A stretch of 64,000 bases of DNA from Amphiura filiformis (lineage: Eukaryota > Echinodermata > Ophiuroidea > Amphilepidida > Amphiuridae). This document shows, in pieces, positions 56,061 through 64,000 of the stretch. The translations under genes and the position numbers were made by a program. How positions within the stretch are numbered: position 1 is the first letter of the stretch; each line of letters starts with the position of its first letter. The notes beneath the pieces were generated by a model. That model did not search any database. It had not been told where the DNA came from and worked only from the letters and a program-made list of their open reading frames with translations. The stretch is from positions 2,542,001 to 2,606,000 of the forward strand of contig NC_092631.1 of assembly GCF_039555335.1 (NCBI RefSeq). Reading direction: 5' to 3'.

Positions 56061-56439
56061 GCATAATTAAAATTGAGCAAAAAATCGTTTTATTTTAATA
56101 TAACTTTTATTTATATGACTAATTTGTTGCTGAAAAAATTAAATGTAAATTTTGACAATTTATTCAATATAAAAGATTAACGCCACATAAAATTAACAAT
56201 TTGTTTCACGTCCTCACTTTTTGGAAAAGTGAGGAGGGAGTGAGGTGTTTTTTGTTGCTATCAATTGCTTTTTGTCCTTGCCTCTTTCTTTCCCTGTGAA
56301 AAGTACAAGAGTAAAAATCAAGAGTAAACAGCAAATATATAACTGTTCCTTTTTTTTTACTTTTTTTTCTTTAACCACAATCTGATACTTGCTAACTACA
56401 ATTTGCTGTGTATAAATGAGTGACATGACAATTCAAGAA

Positions 56440-56625
56440 AGTCAGTGACGACACCAGGATTATTATCTTTGAACCAAAGGAGAGGAAAATCCAAGAGGAT
56501 GGGTGTACACTCAGTCTGTTTTGGCATGGACATCTTAGAAAATTCATTTATATATAAACAAAAGAGGATAGGGGACAAAACACAGCCTTATTTGACACCT
56601 TCTTCCCTCTTATGCCTATTGTTTT
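56440..56625 (-). pseudogene. LINE reverse transcriptase fragment
   Basis: The minus strand reads REEGVK, a stop, then GCVLSPILFCLYINEFSKMS. GV-x-QGCVLSP-x-LF-x-LYIN(D/E) is RT motif 4 of several LINE clades; the Gln codon is a TAA here (a CAA to TAA change). Only about 60 residues are left. Confidence 0.7.
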
Positions 56626-56899
56626 TCTTTATGTACGTTTTTTGATACTAGAGACCCTATCATTATTAATAATGTCGGATAAGTTACAGCGGTTAAATGA
56701 GGATTGAAGTGAGAAACAAAGGTACTCAAACTCATTCAATACCTCGTGAACATGCTGCTAAAAAGTTTTGACATCTAATTAATTATTTCAGTCCGACTGT
56801 CTTAGGTTTCCAAACCACGGAAATCAAATTTAATTAATTACTTCCTGTAATTGATTCCTTCTTAGTATTTTCAAAATAATTTAAACTTTATTGCAACAT

Positions 56900-57370
56900 G
56901 AAAAAAGATTTCTTAACGACAACACGAAAAAATACTTTCAACTTCACCGCAACACGAAGAAATATTTCAAACTTCCTCAAACACGAAAAAAGATTTCAAA
57001 CTTCAACGTAACACAAAAAATATTATTTGACACGATTAAAGATTACACAAAAAAATTTCAAACTTCCCCAAACACGAAAAAATATTTCTTAACGACAACA
57101 CGAAAAAAATATTTGACACGATTAAAGAGTACACGAAAAAATATTTAAAACTTCAACGTAACACGAAAAAATATTTGACACGATTAAAGATTACACGAAA
57201 AAATATTTCAAACTTCAACGTAACACGAAAAAATATTTCCGTTTTTACCGCAACACGAAAAAATATTTTACACAAATTTTTTCAACGTAACACGAAAAAA
57301 TATTTCCGTTTTTACCGCAACACGAAAAAATATTTTACACAAATTAAAATTACACGGAAAAATATTTCAA
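56900..57370 (+). repeat. Modular minisatellite, ACACGAAAAAATATTT core
   Basis: About 15 units of 26-36 bp alternate a conserved core (ACACGAAAAAATATTT) with spacers drawn from a small set: CAAACTTCAACGTA, GACACGATTAAAGATT, CCGTTTTTACCGCA and TACACAAATT. The same spacers recur in shuffled order, with a higher-order pair near the right end. It encodes repetitive TRKNIS-type peptides in two different frames and is not a gene. Confidence 0.85.
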
Positions 57371-57482
57371 ACTTCTTCGTTAATATTCATGCTAATTAAC
57401 CACGCCTGTTTCCTGAATATGCAAATTAGCCACGCCCACTTCATTAATATTCATGAGGTCATGAATATTCATAACGTCGATA
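57371..57482. promoter_or_regulatory. Cluster of ATGCAAAT and TTAATATTCATG motifs
   Basis: TTAATATTCATG occurs at 57380 and 57446, ATGCAAAT (octamer) at 57419 and CCACGCC at 57401 and 57431; ATGAATATTCAT forms a palindrome at 57461. The motifs resemble POU/homeodomain sites but also a common dispersed repeat tip, and there is no adjacent gene. Confidence 0.25.
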
Positions 57483-57837
57483 AAATCTGCCCTACTACTT
57501 AAAAAATGTGTTTTTTCATATTATTGTTTCATGTGAAATTAAAAATATACATTATAATTATTACTTTCAGTGAAACTGTTGCATGTTGATGAATCCTTAA
57601 TTCCGCCTCTGCAAACATAAAACAGCAAACACATTTATAAATTATTCATATTTTTCTATTTTTGTTTTCAAAATACAATGGTTTTAAATTGAGTTGTTCG
57701 TATATTTGATCAGATTAAATCTACAAACAGTTCAAATACAATCAAGTTGTTTTTAAAACAAGTACCGTCGGATCCGTAGCGGTCGCTGCGGGACAAGGAA
57801 TTCAATTTTGCAGTTATGGTGTCTTACTTCAAAAAAC

Positions 57838-58140
57838 AAATAAAAAAAAAAAAATTTCGGAAAAAAAAAATTTCGAAAAAAAAAATTATTAAAAAAAAAA
57901 AAAAAAAAAAATTTTGAAAAAAAAAAAATGTCGAAAAAAAAAAATTTTGGGAAAAAAAAATTTCGGAAAAAAAAAAAAATTTCGAAAAAAAAAAAAAAAA
58001 TTTCGAAAAAAAGATTTCGGAAAAAAAAATTTCGGAAAAAAAAAATTTAAAAAAAAAAAAAATTTCGAAAAAAAAAATTTCAAAAAAAAAAAAAATTCAA
58101 AAAAAAAAATTCAAAAAAAGAAAAAAAATCTCAATTTCCC
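57838..58140. repeat. Poly-A tract punctuated by ATTTCG
   Basis: About 20 runs of 8-18 A are separated by ATTTCGG, ATTTTG or ATTC. The long Lys/Phe-rich frames on both strands are products of this composition. Confidence 0.9.
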
Positions 58141-58311
58141 TTAATTCTCTTCAATTTCCCTTAACTTCCCTCAATTTCCCCTCATTTTCCCAAATTTCGG
58201 GACAAAACTCTTTTCCAGTATGGGGCCGGTATAGGCCCTCCCCCTCACCAAGTACCATAGCCATGCGACAAACAATGTAGACGTAACAGCATTTTTTAGC
58301 GTTTGTTACTA

Positions 58312-58366
58312 ACGGACTAACGGACGCACGGACGGACGGACGGACGGACGGACTAACGGAGAGACA
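58312..58366. repeat. (GGAC)n microsatellite
   Basis: Tandem ACGG units flanked by ACTAACGGA at both ends. Confidence 0.85.
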
Positions 58367-59916
58367 TGGTGACTTATAGAGCTGCTACCCGCAGCTAAAA
58401 ATGCACTTTAACCTCACACCTTTCATAAATGTAGCCTCTTACCAATACCATCAGAGGTATACATGGCTAGCCCACACAGACATTGTATTGATCACGACTA
58501 GGTCTGAAAGATGTATTACACCAAGATGATACATGGTCCTGTGTCACAACCTGGGGTACCTTTGTGTTACATAGTAAAAAAATGAAATGTTTCAAACATT
58601 TCACCTACACGTCTCATTTGAAGTGGTTCATCCTCCTGAGCATTTTGACACCTTTTTTATGGATATCGGTTAAAAAACGAGAGAGTGCGGGCAAAAACAA
58701 TCACAAAGTAGGTGGGATTTAACCCCACCTCTTTTTTCCACATTTACAATCATTCTGAGCAAGTATTAGTCTTTTACATGACCTCTGTATTTATTTACTT
58801 GGTTTAGATGTCTGGGAGTTAATTTAGACATTTTTTTACTAGATTCAAATTTTTAATGGGGGTTTTAGATCAAATTTACGATACGAATCCCTCCTCCTAA
58901 TCCTCCTCCTCCTAATCCTCAACCACCCTTGGCACATTTCATGCCAAACGTCATAAGAAAATAATTATAAATTATTTTAAAACAGGATAAAAACATGAGT
59001 AATATAGAATAAATTAGTCTCAATTTAAGACCTAATTGAATCTTCTAAGTGAAGGAATACTCAAGCGACACTGTTTTGAAGTCCAAGCTGCACATCAAAA
59101 TGTAACAAAACCCCCTTTTTGGGTACCCCAGTATATGACACAGGATCACATAATAAGCACTGTTGACCAAAGAGCTTTTAATAGAAATAGAGTGGCAATA
59201 GATTATGTAATGCTTTGTTCGTTTGATGCCGATTAGAGTTTGCGACAGGCTATTCATAAAAGTGGTACCATTGTTTCGAACAAAGGGGTTCCGCCATTAA
59301 ATTGGTCACTGATCCGGCATCATATTAACGCTCTACACAACAATAAGTGACCACAATACAGTCATGTGTAAGGGTAGTCATGTGTAAAGTGGTACCATTG
59401 TTCTCATGTATCCCAAATGTGTGCGTGTTTGGGTCTGGAGTCTACAAGGGAGGCTTTAGCTGTCGATGCAATCATCTTTACCACCCACCTGACTTTAGGC
59501 GCTTCATTTAAATAAATTGAATGCTTTTGCTGATCGATTACACATCTGAATGTATTAAGGCTGCCATGTCCATATATCTGTAATGGTAATCGCTATACGT
59601 ATGCATGTAAGTATAAGGGTTATTTGGTGGGAACTGCTAAAAGAATTAGGATCATTGGGTGGTGTTTTAAATTTTCAAAAATATTATATTTTTCAATTTC
59701 AGTCCAAAATGAAGATGAATTTGGGCATTTTGCAATGTTACCCTATTTTGGTCTAAAACATGTTGTAAAGCCTATTTACATGGGCTCAAAACTGGAAGGA
59801 TCCATTGAAATAATGAAGACCATTATGTTGCTCGTGAAATTTGCCACATTTTATTACCAATGTCAATACACTTTGAACAAGATTTATATGCTCGTTAGCA
59901 TTTGGGGCACTGTGGG
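58367..59916. other. About 1.5 kb without a recognisable gene
   Basis: Contains a TCCTCC/TAATCC run at 58888-58925 and two near copies of GTGGTACCATTGTT at 59261 and 59389. Frames of up to 117 codons at 59.6-60.0 kb run into the neighbouring MITE and lack motifs. Confidence 0.35.
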
Positions 59917-60420
59917 CCCGGGGGGGGCAATTCAATATGAAATGGATATAGGTGTAGGGCTGGCACTTTCGCACTAAGGGGCATTCGGTGAGAGCAAAAT
60001 GTAAAAAATATGGGGTCATTGGGTGAGAGCATGGTTTTTGGCATTCGGTGAGAGCAAAATGTAAAAAATATGGGGTCATTGGGTGAGAACGTGACCTTTT
60101 TTTTAAAAGGAATCTTTGGGTGAGAGCCGAAACAGCGCCGCAAAAACCTCGAAAATCGAATTTCCAGTTCTAAATGGCTTCAAATTTCATTGTTTTTTCA
60201 AAATAAGTAACAAAATCAGTGATAAATGAAAGTTGCTGTTCAAATTGAACTTGTAAGGGTCTTTGGGTGACAGATCAAATCCAAAAATAGGGGGTCTTCG
60301 GGTGACAGAGCATGTGTTCGTAAAAAAATATGGGGTCTTTGGGTGACAGCGATGCTGAAAAGGGGGGTCTTAACAGCCCTACATATACGTCACCTCCAAA
60401 GTTGGAGTGCCCCCCCGGGC
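59917..60420 (-). mobile_element. MITE family 2, full copy, inverted
   Basis: Reverse-complement relative of 5431-5861, bounded by GGGCCCGGGGGGGGCAA and GAGTGCCCCCCCGGGC. It has an internal duplication of GGCATTCGGTGAGAGCAAAA (59981 and 60040) absent from the 5.4-kb copy. Confidence 0.85.
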
Positions 60421-61329
60421 TGTGGGCTCATGTATGAATGTTTAATACTTAAAGGTTATCAGTGTATCGACTTAGGACCCGGTGACTGCTTTATTTGCTA
60501 AGATACGGCCCGGGTGCGATATATAATTTATTTGTAAATTTTGATTCCCCCGTTTTTATAATTCAACACGGAATACAGCAAAACTCAGTAAAAATAAAAA
60601 AATTTCTGAAAAATATATCGCGGTCCGGACATAGATAACTAGACACAAGAAATACAATATGCCCTATTGCCCTGTTTCCCGGGCCGCATTTAAGAAGAAG
60701 GGATAGACTAAAACACAACAAATGCAATAGCTATATATGTCCCGTTTGCACAGGCATGTATAGATATTAATTTGTCAATCAATCAAGTAAATGTGTTTTT
60801 GTCATAATTAGTACTCACGCGTACGAACGTATCAGCAAATTTAAATGCGATTAAGCCTATAATATCTAGGTATCTCAGCATATTATCATCAAACCATGAT
60901 AAGTAGTAAATATGTTAATTTGATAATATCACAAATACTGTAATAACACTTTGCAAGATAAGAAACAAGGGTATGCAATATTGAGAGGAAATGCATAATT
61001 TTTGTAATTTAAACCATTTTTGACAACAATAAAAATTTACCTACTGAATTTTTGGAAATATGAGATACCGGTAGTTGGAAATAAATCACACCGATGTATT
61101 GATATGACTGTGTTAACAAAATCATACTGACAACTTCGTGAAACCAAGGATTTTGAACTATGACTTCTTGAAAAGGTTGTCACGAAAAAGATGTTTCGTA
61201 TTCCACACTTTTAACATTTTTTTTAACAATTGGAGCATTCGTTTGTTATGTTTTACTAAATAAAATCACCAAAAACCATGTCTCAAAAACTTGGTTAAAT
61301 TAGTAATATTATTATGTCGTATTTGCAAA
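60421..61329. other. No gene recognised
   Basis: AT-rich sequence with no motif, splice-bounded exon or clear repeat seen by eye. Confidence 0.35.
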
Positions 61330-61575
61330 ACGTTGAAATTGCTGTATCACATAACGACGTATTTGCCGATCATCTATACTGCGCAAACCCAGTATGTCAA
61401 TTAGAAGAATTGCTGTTTCACATAGTGACGTATTTGCGCGACTTTATCATTGCACGGTAAAATTGCTGTTTTGTCCTAGCGCATCTGTTTCACATAGCGA
61501 CGTATTTGCTCGACGTATTTGTCATTTGAACGGCGAAATTGACATTAGTCCTTTTCACATAGTGGCGTATTTTAT
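61330..61575 (+). repeat. Degenerate repeats with TCACATAGYGACGTATTTG core
   Basis: Four occurrences of a CACATA(A/G)(C/T)GACGTATTTG-like block lie at about 61348, 61418, 61490 and 61555, spaced 65-75 bp, interleaved with AATTGCTGTTT. Each contains a GACGTA half-site resembling ATF/CREB targets. It lies about 0.8 kb past the sulfotransferase stop; a regulatory role is speculative. Confidence 0.55.
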
Positions 61576-61907
61576 TTAATATTGACTTTTTGCAGAATAA
61601 GTTATGCTCTAATAGTGATAAGTGAATTACATTGAAAATATGGTATACATGGTATATTTGCATTACTTTTAACCAGGCTTTAATCGACAACAATGTTTTA
61701 ATCAAGAGAATGCAGCAAATGAAAATCGCTAAATTTTCACATTTTTTGGCTTTTGGCAGATCGCTTCCTTAACATTCCTAAAAAGAGGTTTAAAAAAGAA
61801 AAAAGAAGCTTAAAATCAACAACAGGTGGCAACACCAAATTGTCACGGGTAAATGAACAATTTTGCTCCGATACCGCAGCGATCTATCAATAACCCTCAC
61901 TCAACAG

Positions 61908-61940
61908 GAGGAGGAGGAAGAGGAGGAGGAGGAGGAGGCC
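61908..61940. repeat. (GGA)n microsatellite
   Basis: About 11 GGA units with one GGAAGA interruption. Confidence 0.85.
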
Positions 61941-62216
61941 TTCACCCTATGGGCAGCAGAGACATACAATTATGTAATCAAAAAGTTTATCTCAAAATCA
62001 ACACCATTTTAACAGTTCAATGACCAATTGTGACACATCTTACACATTTATGGAGGACAGCATTAATAATAATCACTCGTTTCATGCAGTGACGGATGTT
62101 TGACGTATGGTATACAAAAGACGTTAAAAGTTCCGTATAATACAGAGTGATTTCACACCATTAAATAGAAATACTGTTAAGTCCACGCTAATTAATAATT
62201 ATTAGTCATAGGGTAT

Positions 62217-62222
62217 TTTATT
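62217..62222 (-). terminator. Polyadenylation signal AATAAA of the sulfotransferase
   Basis: The plus-strand TTTATT gives AATAAA on the minus strand, 85 bases after the stop codon. Position is plausible for a short 3' UTR. Confidence 0.45.
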
Positions 62223-62306
62223 TAGGACATCGGTACACATCACAACGTGGAAATCAGGAAATGTAGCTTACTGTTGTTGCCTTGCAACCCGCCTTGCAAC
62301 TGCTGT

Positions 62307-63680
62307 CTACTGTATAGTTATATCTCTTCCTAATGTGTTCAATCCTTGTGATGGAACTGTAAAATCAAGTAAGAATTTTTCTTTAGCTAAAAGTTTGTAG
62401 CCAAGTAACTCCATAACATCTGCGCATACAGATTGTACCTGCTGTAATTCTTCATTGTTCAAGTAGCGACGCCAATTTGATGCGGCTTTTACGGAGTTTT
62501 TAGAAAGTCCCATGTTGTTATCATTCTGGTATGAAGCATTTGTATTGGTGTTCAGCCATTGGATGACAACCTCTGGGGTCTGAAGTCCAAGAAAAGAGTA
62601 GAGTTCTTTAGCGATACGCTTCGGGTTAGCAGAAAAATCCTCGTACCTTATCAATTTATATCGATTTCTAAGTACATTCGGCTGAAGAAGTGCAAGTTGA
62701 ATGTCGTCATGTAATTGATCACAATACTCATTAATTGATCCTGTCCGACCGATTCGCTTCAAAATATTCAAACTTTTCAATTGAGGCCTTACTTTCAATT
62801 CACCCCGTAAGTATGATTCAAAGTCCATGACAGCAGATCGCCCATAACTCATCATTCGTCGCGAGTTTGCCACACCCCGCGGGTCTCTCACATATTGGAT
62901 GATCTTCACATTTTCATGGTGATCGGTGTTCTCTAGAAACTGTACGACATCTTTTAAAGTAGTTCGAATGGTTTTCGTAGCAACATAACCCTTGTAACTT
63001 AAACACATTTTTCTAAGCATCTGTGCTTGGCTATCAAATTTGGTGTCAGCATTAACTCTAACGACAGAAAGATTTTTTGTAAAATGAACTCCTACATCAA
63101 AGTTAAGAAAAGAAGAAGTAAACCGCTCGGAAAATTCACAGCGAAGAATCCGCTCTAGTAATTTTGCACTTGTATTTTCATAATTCTGATGTTGTCCGTT
63201 GATATCTGCTAAATTATTAAAAACTTTCAATGGTTCGAAAATATAAAACATGTCAGGATTCTTATTGAATAATTGTCCGATGAATGTTGAACCAGTTCGA
63301 TATTGTGCCAAAATGATGACAACTGTCGAGCTGTTTACCAAACCTCTGCTGCTTGGCGTTGCGGATGTAGTCAACCTATCATGTGAAGATAAATGTCGCT
63401 GTAGATTGATGTCGTCATTATCATACCGACCCTGAGTTAGTGTCATTTTACCCAATTCTTGATTCTTGGAAATCCACCATGTTGCAGATATGAGAAAGAG
63501 TATAATTAAGATGGGAATTACCTTTTTTGCCCAAATCATTTCGTAGTTTGTAAATTTCGCAGACAGTTTACTTTTCATGTGGTTTAGCCTGTAGCGAAGT
63601 CTTGATGTGTTATCAGCAACAATTATTGTGAAATTACACCGTAGTGCGGATACGACACACACGGCAACGCAAACCATCAA
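62307..63680 (-). CDS. Carbohydrate sulfotransferase (CHST/Gal-GlcNAc-GalNAc 6-O type), intronless
   Basis: A 457-codon open frame. A better start may be Met35 (63578), which gives the usual type II topology: short cytoplasmic tail, one membrane span (residues 54-71, VIPILIILFLISATWWIS), stem, then a Golgi-lumen catalytic domain. Residues 126-133 (QYRTGSTF) form the 5'-phosphosulfate loop of the PAPS site, with FEPL at 148-151. Residues 262-274 (QYVRDPRGVANSR) form the 3'-phosphate site with Arg265 and Ser273. YEDF (346-349) and the C-terminal SNWRRYL with LGYK are also family features. NSS, NTS, NLS and NAS sequons fit a glycosylated lumenal protein. It should transfer sulfate from PAPS to a sugar hydroxyl, likely position 6, on keratan or chondroitin-type glycans; the acceptor cannot be read from sequence. 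Vertebrate relatives also often have single-exon coding regions. Confidence 0.93.
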   Translation of the reverse strand: MMVCVAVCVVSALRCNFTIIVADNTSRLRYRLNHMKSKLSAKFTNYEMIWAKKVIPILIILFLISATWWISKNQELGKMTLTQGRYDNDDINLQRHLSSHDRLTTSATPSSRGLVNSSTVVIILAQYRTGSTFIGQLFNKNPDMFYIFEPLKVFNNLADINGQHQNYENTSAKLLERILRCEFSERFTSSFLNFDVGVHFTKNLSVVRVNADTKFDSQAQMLRKMCLSYKGYVATKTIRTTLKDVVQFLENTDHHENVKIIQYVRDPRGVANSRRMMSYGRSAVMDFESYLRGELKVRPQLKSLNILKRIGRTGSINEYCDQLHDDIQLALLQPNVLRNRYKLIRYEDFSANPKRIAKELYSFLGLQTPEVVIQWLNTNTNASYQNDNNMGLSKNSVKAASNWRRYLNNEELQQVQSVCADVMELLGYKLLAKEKFLLDFTVPSQGLNTLGRDITIQ

Positions 63681-64000
63681 TCGGTTATAATAATGAAAAT
63701 AATTATCGACCTAACGTTGGTGGCCGCCGTCAGTTTTGCGAATTGTGCCTGTTTTTTTTTAATAATAGGGCAAAGCGCCACCATACGAGTTTGACAAAAA
63801 CCGGAAACGGCGAACTTCTGTGTCCCGTAAGCCATTATATTGGTTGTCGAGAAACTGTCTCCTAATTATTTGATACGGGAAATACTATTTGAAATAGTAA
63901 TGTCGAATTACGACGGAAATGGGTGAAAAAGTATAGGGTCCAAAATCATGATGTGCACGAAATACTTAAAGGACCCAAGGCCCATTTATCCCTAAAGTGT
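63681..64000. other. 5' flank of the sulfotransferase
   Basis: No TATA box at a suitable distance was recognised. Several CpG-containing motifs (GGCCGCCGTC, CCGGAAACGG) occur at 63720-63810. A CCGGAAA site resembles an ETS-type promoter element but is unsupported by other evidence. Confidence 0.25.

Noticed and set aside
56891-57399. CRISPR array
   Set aside because: The host is an animal, the repeats are short and imperfect, the spacers are drawn from a few recurring types and there are no cas genes.
56891-57399. Repetitive TRKNIS-rich protein
   Set aside because: The two frames are in different phases separated by a break and only reflect the minisatellite.
57889-58144. Lys- or Phe-rich small proteins
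   Set aside because: Translation of the punctuated poly-A tract, with no independent support.
63644-63865. 73-aa plus-strand frame at the right edge
   Set aside because: Overlaps the sulfotransferase 5' region in antisense, with no motif.

Overview
Metazoan genomic DNA. The evidence is split genes with GT-AG introns, single coding exons kilobases apart, non-LTR and Penelope-type retroelement fragments, many short inverted-repeat elements and low gene density. Base composition, extracellular farnesoic acid O-methyltransferase-like (FAMeT) modules and the recurrent octamer core AGGCCTAT suggest a marine deuterostome invertebrate, most likely an echinoderm or other ambulacrarian. The lineage is an inference and was not tested by any search. 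There is no sign of a bacterial operon or true CRISPR array.

All four genes I can support lie on the minus strand. (1) 9.2-21.3 kb holds eight exons forming four FAMeT-like domains, each built from an A exon and a B exon with phase-1 borders. They are two pairs of recent duplicates. A TATA/Inr promoter with a short first exon at 25.8-25.9 kb may belong to this locus. (2) 31.8-34.9 kb holds the last two exons of a retinol-dehydrogenase-like short-chain dehydrogenase. Its Rossmann-fold exons were not found. (3) 48.2-50.2 kb holds a complete two-exon cytochrome c, divergent and lacking the two lysines that normally precede the Met-ligand loop. (4) 62.3-63.7 kb holds an intronless Golgi carbohydrate sulfotransferase. 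These genes are not an evident functional cluster; they share strand only.

The rest is mostly repeats. From 1 to 9 kb there are nested inverted-repeat elements and hexanucleotide minisatellites. From 6.7 to 13.8 kb a broken inverted repeat with arms of about 1.2-1.7 kb brackets one pair of duplicated FAMeT modules, and a palindromic minisatellite abuts its right arm. From 17.1 to 24.5 kb there are MITEs, a perfect 173-bp tandem duplication and GTACCC hexamers. From 26.5 to 28.6 kb there is a 5'-truncated LINE and a 600-bp palindrome. Penelope-like debris lies in the dehydrogenase intron. From 36.4 to 42.1 kb an array holds seven copies of a 640-bp unit (A) with a 470-bp inverted-repeat element (B) at three junctions. 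From 44.8 to 46.8 kb there is a broken LINE with endonuclease and reverse transcriptase. From 50.7 to 62 kb there are several more inverted-repeat elements, a CRISPR-like-looking minisatellite at 56.9-57.4 kb and an A-rich tract.

The observations most worth following are the FAMeT exon duplications with a paralogous empty site for a mariner-like MITE, the cytochrome c loop deletion, the A/B composite array, and the modular minisatellite at 56.9 kb.
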